Shown here: positions 44,102-50,110 of the stretch, piece after piece
Layout of the letters: every line of letters begins with the position of its first letter
How positions within the stretch are numbered: position 1 is the stretch's first letter
Assembly (NCBI GenBank): GCA_016789605.1
Contig: JAEUQO010000285.1
Location: forward strand, 1-50,110
Length of the DNA: 50,110 bases
Direction: 5' to 3'
From: Acidobacteriota bacterium
GTDB taxonomy: Bacteria > Acidobacteriota > Blastocatellia > RBC074
Notes under the pieces: generated by a model
Database searches by the model: none
The model's input: only the letters and a program-made list of their open reading frames with translations
What the model was told of the DNA's origin: nothing
Program-made: the position numbers and the translations under genes

Positions 44102-44638
44102 ATGGCTCAACCACTTTTTCAGCATGCGCGGTCTTTTCTCGAAACCCGCCTGGCAAGTCTCGGTGCAACCGCTCAAACACCGGCGCAACCGGCAACGGCC
44201 ACGCAAACATCCGGCAACGGCGTGTGGCCGCGCGCACCGCTTGCGCGCCGTTTGTTGGCCGACGTCATTGACCGGCTGGTTCCGTTGCCCTTCATCGTGG
44301 CGGGCTATTTCTGGCCGGAATGGATTCTGGTCGTGTTTGCCTGGCACTGGCTGCGCGACGCCGGACCGCAACGACGCAGTTTCGGCAAACTGATTTGCCG
44401 CCTGCGCGTGGTGCAAGACGGCTCGCGTGCGCGCTGCGCCTGGTGGCAAGCGGCGATGCGGCGCATGGGCATGGCACTGGCGCAAGCCGCCTATTGCCTG
44501 CCCGGCTGGATGTTATGGGCATTTGTGTACGACCTGGTGGCGCTCTCGTTTGTGCTGCTCACTCCGAGCGGACAACGCCCGGAAGATTTCGCCGCCGGAA
44601 CGATGGTCGTCACCGAAGCGGCGTACCGGAAACGATGA
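44102..44638 (+). CDS. RDD-family membrane protein
   Basis: 178 residues, start preceded by AAAGGAGG. After a ~45-residue Ala/Thr/Pro-rich tail come the RDD signature LARRLLADVIDRLVPLPFIVAGYF, a second helix (WPEWILVVFAWHWL), RRSFGKLICRLRVVQDG, and a third helix (MLWAFVYDLVALSFVLL). RDD proteins are small inner-membrane proteins of poorly known, possibly transport, function. It lies just upstream of the reverse transcriptase gene on the same strand, separated by a hairpin and a family A element. A link to the CRISPR system is suggested only by position. Confidence 0.8.
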   Translation: MAQPLFQHARSFLETRLASLGATAQTPAQPATATQTSGNGVWPRAPLARRLLADVIDRLVPLPFIVAGYFWPEWILVVFAWHWLRDAGPQRRSFGKLICRLRVVQDGSRARCAWWQAAMRRMGMALAQAAYCLPGWMLWAFVYDLVALSFVLLTPSGQRPEDFAAGTMVVTEAAYRKR

Positions 44639-44650
44639 AAACTGTTCAGC

Positions 44651-44695
44651 GTTCAAGCTTCGGCTGGTCGGGGTTATCAAAGCTGAAGCTTGAAC
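44651..44695. repeat. inverted repeat upstream of the reverse transcriptase
   Basis: GTTCAAGCTTCGGCT (44651-44665) and AGCTGAAGCTTGAAC (44681-44695) pair at 14 of 15 positions with a 15-base loop. It closely resembles the hairpin at 46455-46498 on the other side of the RT gene. It may end the RDD transcript. Confidence 0.65.
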
Positions 44696-44698
44696 TCT

Positions 44699-44823
44699 AG
44701 ATCAGATTTCATTTTGGCGTATGGGTTTTGCCACAGAGGCACAGAGCCACAGAGGTTTCTAAGCATTTCTCTGAGCCTCCGTGGCTCTGTGGCCAATCCG
44801 TAAAGCGAATTGAAAAATGATCT
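44699..44823 (-). repeat. 125-bp MITE-like element, family A copy 3 (inverted)
   Basis: Reverse-complement of the copies at 8076-8200 and 40764-40888, again exactly 125 bp, starting AGATCAGATTTCATTTTGGC and ending with TTGAAAAATGATCT. It lies 27 bp before the RT start and may carry or disturb its promoter. Confidence 0.85.
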
Positions 44824-44850
44824 AAATCCCTTTTTCCAGGAGGAATCGCA

Positions 44851-46281
44851 ATGAACAATCGAACAGGTATTTTTGAATCTGTGTGTGATCCCGCCAATTT
44901 GATGACGGCGTGGAAACAAGTGCGGACCAACAAGGGTGCGGCAGGCATTGATCTGGTCACCATCACAAATTTTGAGCGCGCGTTGCAAGCCAATCTGATC
45001 ACGCTCAGCGGCAAATTGCGTGATGGGCGCTATTACCCGATGCCCGCGCGCAAATTCGAGCTGAAAAAGTCCAACGGCGGCACCCGAACGCTGGCGATTT
45101 TGACCGTCGAAGACCGCATTGTGCAACGCGCGATGCTCAACGCCCTCGAGCCGTTTTTTGAACCGGCATTCAGCCCCGTCAGTTTCGGGTTCCGCCCCGG
45201 ACGCAATGTGCAAATGGCGGTCGAACAGTTGCTGGCCTATCGCGCCAGCGGCGACGTGTATGTGCTGGGCAGCGACATCAGCGATTTGTTTGGTTCGCTC
45301 GATCACGATTTGTTGATGGAACAGGTCACCGCCCGCATCCGCGACAAACGCGTGCTTGCCTTGTTGCGCATGTGGCTGGATTGCGGTCAGGTGTTTCCCA
45401 CGGAAGAAACAGACGCCAGCGATCAGCGCAGCCTGACAGAACGCCTGGGCGATTACGCCACCGGCGCAGTCAATGCGGCCGTCGGCAATTTGCTGGAAGA
45501 AAACACGGCATACGGTTATGGCCAGTATGGCGGGTATCCGCCCAATCAATTTTATGGCGCGGCCACGGCAGACGCCCCGCTGGATCAGGCCGCGCAAGAC
45601 GAATTGCGGCGCAGGGCGCGCAACGAATCGCTCAAACGGCTGGGCCGCGATGGCGCGTTGTTTTTATTAACCTCGGCGACCAAGGTCAGACGTTACGTGT
45701 CGCCCCTGACATTGACAATTGCTGGCGCAACCGTGCTGGCGGCGGCGGCCTATCCGATGGCCTCGCGGTTGGTGCGCGAAAAATGGGCGCGCCGCAATGG
45801 CACGGGCACGTTGCAGGGCGGATCGCTGTCACCGTTGTTGGCCAACATTTATTTGCATCCGTTTGATTTGGCCTTGCAACGGCACGGATTGCATCTGGCG
45901 CGCTATGCCGATGATTTCGTCATTGCGGCGCGTGACGAACAAAGCGCCCATCAAGCCCTGGAACTGGCCGCGCGTGAATTGCAGCGGTTGCGGTTGACGT
46001 TGCATCCGGCCAAAACCTGGATTCGGCGGTTTGACCAAAACATCGAATGGTTGGGATACCGCTTTCATCCGCATTTGGTTGCCGCCGCTCCTGCGCCGCC
46101 GGATGAAAACCTGCCGCTGGCCGCCTGGTGGCGCGAAGCCAAAGACGCGATTCGCCAGGCTCCGGCGCAAATCGCCCCGGCGGCAACCAAAATCGGCGAG
46201 CGCGCCAAAACCGAAGCGGGCGCGCGCTGGCAACAACTAAAAGCCTTTGCCGGACGCCACCTGAAAGGCGGCGACAAATGA
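44851..46281 (+). CDS. CRISPR-associated reverse transcriptase with hydrophobic insertion
   Basis: 476 residues, start after CAGGAGG. It is a group II intron-like RT: NKGAAGIDLVTI, FSPVSFGFRPGRN, motif A SDISDLFGSLDHDLL (D142), LQGGSLSPLLANIYLHPFD (321-339), and catalytic ARYADDFVI (YADD 352-355), then WLGYRFHP. Between motif A and the SPLLANI motif, residues about 181-317 form an extra segment rich in Ala, Gly and Tyr with a hydrophobic stretch (about 282-303, containing AGATVLAAAAYP) that could span a membrane. No maturase, HNH, Cas6 or Cas1 domain is attached. Followed by a coupled small gene, then cas1 and cas2, so it should support spacer uptake from RNA. Confidence 0.85.
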   Translation: MNNRTGIFESVCDPANLMTAWKQVRTNKGAAGIDLVTITNFERALQANLITLSGKLRDGRYYPMPARKFELKKSNGGTRTLAILTVEDRIVQRAMLNALEPFFEPAFSPVSFGFRPGRNVQMAVEQLLAYRASGDVYVLGSDISDLFGSLDHDLLMEQVTARIRDKRVLALLRMWLDCGQVFPTEETDASDQRSLTERLGDYATGAVNAAVGNLLEENTAYGYGQYGGYPPNQFYGAATADAPLDQAAQDELRRRARNESLKRLGRDGALFLLTSATKVRRYVSPLTLTIAGATVLAAAAYPMASRLVREKWARRNGTGTLQGGSLSPLLANIYLHPFDLALQRHGLHLARYADDFVIAARDEQSAHQALELAARELQRLRLTLHPAKTWIRRFDQNIEWLGYRFHPHLVAAAPAPPDENLPLAAWWREAKDAIRQAPAQIAPAATKIGERAKTEAGARWQQLKAFAGRHLKGGDK

Positions 46282-46430
46282 ATACAGACCCTGTGACCCA
46301 GCATCTTGACCTGATTGCCAATGCGCTGATCGCGCTGGGGTATGTCATCGAAGTGGATTACACCGGGGCCACGATCATCGTCTGGCTGGAAAACTGGCCC
46401 GCCTTGGTCAAGGTCAAACAACAAAATTAA
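46278..46430 (+). CDS. 50-residue protein coupled to the reverse transcriptase
   Basis: The ATG at 46278 overlaps the RT stop (ATGA), a strong sign of translational coupling. The product begins MNTDPVTQHLDLIANALIAL and continues with YVIEVDYTGATIIVWLENWP, a short helix followed by two strands. No known family is recognised. It could be a small partner of the RT or of the Cas1-Cas2 complex. Size and lack of homologues in memory keep confidence moderate. Confidence 0.6.
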   Translation: MNTDPVTQHLDLIANALIALGYVIEVDYTGATIIVWLENWPALVKVKQQN

Positions 46431-46454
46431 CGCTCAGAGTACCAGTTCAGAGTT

Positions 46455-46498
46455 CACGCTTCAGCGTGTCTGCCGCTTCCCGCACACGCTGAAGCGTG
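46455..46498. terminator. perfect 15-bp stem hairpin between the RT unit and cas1
   Basis: CACGCTTCAGCGTGT (46455-46469) pairs perfectly with ACACGCTGAAGCGTG (46484-46498), loop of 14. There is no U-run directly after the stem, so it may be an attenuator or a REP element rather than a classic terminator. Confidence 0.5.
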
Positions 46499-46539
46499 AT
46501 CTCGAAACTTGAAACTTTTTCCAAACGGAGGAAAACGTG

Positions 46540-47613
46540 ATGTCAGTTCTTTATGTCACCGAACAAGGCGCGACGATCCGGTTTAACGCCGGGCGCATCG
46601 TCGTACGCAAGGAAAAGAAAGTGTTGCAAGAAGTCCCAGCCTTCAAACTGGAACAGATCGTCGCCGTTGGCAACGTCATTCTGACCACCAGCGCCGCCAC
46701 GTTTTGCATGCAACAGGGCGTGGATGTCGCCTTTCTCAGCACGACCGGCAAATACCACGGACGTTTGCAACCTGAATTTGCCAAAAGCGCCCTGTTGCGC
46801 CAGCGCCAATATGAACACGCACAAAATGCGGAATTCTGTTTGCGCACGTCAGCCGCGCTGGTCACCGGCAAAATCAAAAACATGCTGGCCATGATCCGCC
46901 GCCAGCGCCGGTTGCGCGAAAGCGCCAACGAAGCGGGCCACACGCCCATTCAGGCGCTGGAACGTTTGTTGCCCAAAGTCAGCGCCGCGACCGACATCGA
47001 ATCGGTGCGCGGGTTTGAAGGCACGGCAACCGCCGAATATTTCAAGGCCTTTCGCGCCGCGCTCAAAGCCGATTTTGACTTTCCGGCGCGCGTGTATCAC
47101 CCGCCCAGCGACGAAGTCAACGCGTTGCTCAGTCTGGGCTACAGCCTGGTATACAACAATTTGCACGGCGTGGTGAATCTGGTCGGGTTAGACCCGTATA
47201 TGGGATATTTTCACCGCCCCCGACACGGCCACGCTGCCCTGGTCAGCGACCTGACCGAAGAGTTTCGCGCCGTCATCATTGACCGTCTGGTGCTGACCAC
47301 GCTGAACAAACGCACCTTGACCAAAAGCGATTTTTACAACGACGAACAAGGACGCATTCGTTTGATGCCGGCTTCGCTCAAACGCTTTTTCGCGCTCTAT
47401 GCCGGCGCCTTGGCCGAACCGGTGTATTACGCGCCGCTCAATATTCGCACCACCTATCGCCAGTTGTTTGAATATCAAACGCGCCATCTGGCGCGCGTGT
47501 TACAGGGCGAAGCCGCCGCCTATAACCCCTTTGACGCCGAATTAGCGGCCAGTTTCAAAGAACGCAAAACAGTTCCGGCACAGGAACCTGAACCGCCCGG
47601 CTTGTCAGATTGA
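46540..47613 (+). CDS. cas1: CRISPR integrase Cas1
   Basis: 357 residues from the ATG at 46540 (GGAGG eight bases upstream; a GTG one codon earlier is also in frame). The N-terminal beta domain (LYVTEQGATIRFNAGRIVV) is followed by the helical catalytic domain: AATDIESVRGFEGTATAEYF, the PSDEVNALLSLGYSLVYNNLHGVV stretch, GLDPYMGYFHRPRHGHAALVSDLTEEFRAVI. The metal-binding residues typical of Cas1 are the Glu in RGFEGTA, the His in HRPRHGHAAL and the Glu/Asp in DLTEEFR. With Cas2 it inserts new spacers at the leader end of the array. Length is normal. Separate from the RT, unlike RT-Cas1 fusions. Confidence 0.95.
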   Translation: MSVLYVTEQGATIRFNAGRIVVRKEKKVLQEVPAFKLEQIVAVGNVILTTSAATFCMQQGVDVAFLSTTGKYHGRLQPEFAKSALLRQRQYEHAQNAEFCLRTSAALVTGKIKNMLAMIRRQRRLRESANEAGHTPIQALERLLPKVSAATDIESVRGFEGTATAEYFKAFRAALKADFDFPARVYHPPSDEVNALLSLGYSLVYNNLHGVVNLVGLDPYMGYFHRPRHGHAALVSDLTEEFRAVIIDRLVLTTLNKRTLTKSDFYNDEQGRIRLMPASLKRFFALYAGALAEPVYYAPLNIRTTYRQLFEYQTRHLARVLQGEAAAYNPFDAELAASFKERKTVPAQEPEPPGLSD

Positions 47614-47623
47614 TTTTTAGCAG

Positions 47624-47713
47624 AACTTACGCAAAAGCTGGGAGCGCGAGCGTCCCGCTCGCTAAACCAATCGGTGCAAAGCTCCCTTTTTTCCCCTTTT
47701 GTGTAAGCCCTGT
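47624..47713 (+). repeat. palindromic dispersed repeat, family B copy 3
   Basis: Contains GGAGCGCGAGCGTCCCGCTC as in the copy at 24983-25059, and is bounded by CTTACGCAAAAG and CTTTTGTGTAAG, imperfect terminal inverted repeats. It begins 11 bp after the cas1 stop. Confidence 0.75.
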
Positions 47714-47871
47714 TTAGATCAATTTCGGTGGGGTGTGCGGAGTTTGTTGGAACAGGTTCGTAACTCTGGTCATCACCCACTTTTTGGGGGAGCTGATCTT
47801 TGATTTCCGTGAGGCCCTTGGCGTTCTTAGCTCCGTAAGAGCGGCATATTTATAGCTGTTCGAGTAAAAAT

Positions 47872-47923
47872 GCTCCGTCGCTCCATAGGAGCGGCAGGTG
47901 CGCGCCTGCCGCTCCCACGGAGC
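47872..47923. repeat. REP-like palindrome
   Basis: GGAGCGGCAGG (47888-47898) and CCTGCCGCTCC (47905-47915) form a perfect 11-bp stem, with outer arms GCTCCGT and ACGGAGC at 47872-47878 and 47917-47923. Confidence 0.7.
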
Positions 47924-47991
47924 TTGGAGAGCAATAACGCCTAGTAGCTAGAAACATCCGGCTCCGCTGGAGCCAAGAAATTGCGATATTC

Positions 47992-48082
47992 CGAGTCACG
48001 CAGGTTCAGAGAAATACTTGGAAACCTCTGTGCCTCTGTGCCTTTGTGGCAAAACCCGTACGCCAAAATGAAATCTGATCTA
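47992..48082 (+). repeat. truncated family A element, copy 4
   Basis: Matches the right ~90 bp of the 125-bp family A element, through GCCAAAATGAAATCTGATCT; the left terminus is missing. A broken copy suggests past excision or decay. Confidence 0.8.
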
Positions 48083-48202
48083 AAACCTGACCTCGCTGAC
48101 AAAGTCGCACAAAGATGACGATGGGAAAACAACCCCGTCCTGTTTTCCCTTCGTGCTGACTTCGTATTACTTCGTGGACGATTCCCCAAAAAAGGAGCGC
48201 TT

Positions 48203-48478
48203 ATGCTGGTAATTGTCGCCTATGATTTGTCCGATGACCGCCGCCGCACCCGGTTGCACGACACGCTCAAACAATTTGGCACGCATGTGCAAAAAAGCGT
48301 GGTCGAATGCTGGCTGACGCCGCGCGAAATATTGCGTATGAAACAGGCCGTTTATGAAATCGTCCGGGAACGCCTGGACGAAGTGAGGTTCTATTACCTG
48401 TGCGAAGCCTGTCAACGCCGCATCGAAGCAACCGCCGCCAGCAAAATGACCTCTGATCCGCCATTAATTATTGTCTGA
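48203..48478 (+). CDS. cas2: CRISPR adaptation protein Cas2
   Basis: 91 residues, start after AAAGGAG. It begins MLVIVAYDLSDDRRRTRLHDTLKQFG, the first ferredoxin-like strand with the conserved Asp of Cas2 (D8), followed by HVQKSVVECWLTP and FYYLCEACQRRIEA. Cas2 bridges two Cas1 dimers in spacer integration. It is 589 bp downstream of cas1 and directly next to the leader and array. Confidence 0.95.
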   Translation: MLVIVAYDLSDDRRRTRLHDTLKQFGTHVQKSVVECWLTPREILRMKQAVYEIVRERLDEVRFYYLCEACQRRIEATAASKMTSDPPLIIV

Positions 48479-48743
48479 GCGGCAAAATTCCGATCATTTG
48501 GCACAACAATTGTCCCATTGCACATGCTCGAATGATTTCCATACGGTTTTTGCTAACTGTGCCATCCACAAGAGTTGACGCTGATTTTTGCGCTTGCTTT
48601 CAACGACCGATATGAACTCTTTTTTTCTCAATGCGTTACGCCCAATTCACCGATGCCCCGCCGACCCGTTGCCAGGCCGCGTTGCGCGATGTGCAAAATC
48701 AGGTTCCCAACTCCCCTGATTTGTGATACTTACAGTCTCAGGT
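48479..48743 (+). promoter_or_regulatory. CRISPR leader
   Basis: 265 bp between cas2 and the first repeat, with no gene. It should hold the pre-crRNA promoter and integration signals. AT-rich tracts lie at about 48540-48640 (including a TTTTTTTCTC run); no promoter boxes could be fixed. Confidence 0.65.
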
Positions 48744-50110
48744 CTGAGTAGCTGAGTCGTATCCAATGTGGGATTGAAACTAAGGGACTGTTTTGGTCAT
48801 GAAGTTCAGATAGACTGACTGAGTAGCTGAGTCGTATCCAATGTGGGATTGAAACCCCAATCCCTGAGCGTTATTGGCTTCATGGTAAGCTGAGTAGCTG
48901 AGTCGTATCCAATGTGGGATTGAAACTCCTCAGAGCGTTGGCAAAAAAAGTCGTTCCAATCAAACTGAGTAGCTGAGTCGTATCCAATGTGGGATTGAAA
49001 CTTAACTTCCCCCTGCCAGCGGGTGCGGACTTCATCCTGAGTAGCTGAGTCGTATCCAATGTGGGATTGAAACTTCGCCTTCCTTAACTTCCACAATCCG
49101 GAGTTTGAACTGAGTAGCTGAGTCGTATCCAATGTGGGATTGAAACTTAAAGCACGCTGGTCTTGTTGGGCGCGCGCCGGGGCTGAGTAGCTGAGTCGTA
49201 TCCAATGTGGGATTGAAACTATGCTGCCACGCAGGTGGTCCTGATATAAGCATCCACTGAGTAGCTGAGTCGTATCCAATGTGGGATTGAAACCTTGAGC
49301 AGCCTCACGAGATTTTTGCCTCGCGCGACCCTGAGTAGCTGAGTCGTATCCAATGTGGGATTGAAACCATGTACAGAAGTACGTGAAGCCGGCAAAAGTT
49401 CAAGCTGAGTAGCTGAGTCGTATCCAATGTGGGATTGAAACGTATCGCTGGTGTTGTACGTTATGTGGTACGTTATCGCTGAGTAGCTGAGTCGTATCCA
49501 ATGTGGGATTGAAACTGAGCAAGCACAGCCCCTCGTTTTTGACTTATGACTGTCTGAGTAGCTGAGTCGTATCCAATGTGGGATTGAAACTTTACTAACA
49601 TTATCGGTTTCGAACTGCTTCCACGCCCTGAGTAGCTGAGTCGTATCCAATGTGGGATTGAAACCAAGCTCAACCACCTGAAGAACCGCAAGGCAGAGCC
49701 TGAGTAGCTGAGTCGTATCCAATGTGGGATTGAAACTGAAACCCTGTTCAGGTCGCTGTTGTAGTAATGCTGGCTGAGTAGCTGAGTCGTATCCAATGTG
49801 GGATTGAAACTTTTTGATATCGCCGATGAGAAAGTCGAGAACCCCGCCACTGAGTAGCTGAGTCGTATCCAATGTGGGATTGAAACTTATGCCCGTCTTT
49901 GAAGCTTGGCCTTACGGACAAGCTGAGTAGCTGAGTCGTATCCAATGTGGGATTGAAACTGATCGCCACAAACTTCGAATTATCGGGCGACACACTGAGT
50001 AGCTGAGTCGTATCCAATGTGGGATTGAAACAAAAGGTATCTCCGGGGTACCGGTCGCTCGACCGTTTCTGAGTAGCTGAGTCGTATCCAATGTGGGATT
50101 GAAACACAAT
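48744..50110 (+). CRISPR. CRISPR array, 19 repeats visible, continues past the window
   Basis: Nineteen copies of a 37-nt repeat, starting CTGAGTAGCTGAGTCG and ending GTGGGATTGAAAC, with no mismatches noticed, from 48744 to 50105. The 18 complete spacers are 34-39 nt; a 19th begins at 50106. The ATTGAAAC end is the standard 8-nt crRNA tag, so transcription is rightward from the cas2 side, where the newest spacers should lie. The repeat begins with a short direct repeat, CTGAGT-AG-CTGAGT. Spacers look unrelated to each other; targets cannot be named here. The absence of repeat decay suggests this is not the old end of the array. Confidence 0.98.

Larger units (their letters stand above)
47614..48202. 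other. 589-bp region between cas1 and cas2 packed with repeats
   Basis: No gene found. The region carries a family B element, a long REP-like palindrome and a truncated family A element, listed separately. cas1 and cas2 are usually adjacent, so these elements probably inserted between them. Confidence 0.75.

Noticed and set aside
44851..46281. Retron, DGR or group II intron as the source of the RT
   Set aside because: No msr/msd-like region, template/variable repeat pair or maturase/HNH domain was seen, and the gene leads straight into cas1 and cas2.
48803..50109. Minus-strand repetitive proteins over the CRISPR array
   Set aside because: The open frames come from the repeat itself having no stops in some frames; they are not genes.

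Overview
The window looks like accessory DNA from a Gram-negative, moderately GC-rich environmental bacterium. I infer an acidobacterial, Blastocatellia-like host from the mix of a divergent type VI secretion system, DUF4157 and VYRPQ-type cargo proteins, and dispersed palindromic repeats. No rRNA, tRNA or housekeeping marker is present, so the assignment is weak.

Bases 1 to 22,900 (all minus strand) hold a contractile-injection locus. In transcription order it reads tssL, tssM, tssA, tssB, tssC, hcp, tssE, tssF, tssG, vgrG, a DUF4280 PAAR-like tip, a SPOR membrane protein and a membrane-anchored unknown. A cargo island follows: a DUF4157 protein, an HNH nuclease, an HPF1-like (DUF2228) putative immunity protein, a GNAT-plus-HNH protein, and a second GNAT protein cut by the window edge. 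The cargo proteins share repeated PPVYRPQ...VQAK motifs, which look like a delivery or packaging tag. tssK, tssJ and clpV are not in the window.

Bases 23,485 to 43,900 hold a type III-D-like CRISPR-Cas system. cas6 is on the minus strand behind 1.3 kb of repeats. A compact plus-strand operon follows: CARF nuclease, HD-less Cas10 with GGDD, single Cas7, Csx10 with a long helical tail (possible Cas11), double Cas7, Csx19, and a Cas7-like protein ending in a cold-shock domain. Attached to it are a DUF3696 ATPase and a PIN plus AlbA_2 protein that overlap by four bases, a broken csx15-like gene, a TIR protein whose C-terminus resembles Csx15, a conserved helical protein of unknown function, a HEPN-like/TM/TonB fusion, and a Csm6/NE0113-type CARF protein. 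The natural reading is cyclic-oligoadenylate signalling: Cas10 makes the messenger and several CARF-type effectors answer it.

Bases 44,100 to 50,110 hold the adaptation module: an RDD membrane protein, a stand-alone reverse transcriptase with a hydrophobic insertion inside its catalytic domain, a translationally coupled 50-residue protein, cas1, cas2, a leader, and a CRISPR array of 19 repeats that runs off the right edge. The RT suggests spacers may be taken from RNA.

Non-coding structure is rich. A 125-bp MITE-like element occurs four times (one truncated), a palindromic GAGCGTCCCGCTCGC element three times, and there are several long inverted repeats, a 64-bp hairpin tandem array and a 21-bp tandem array.
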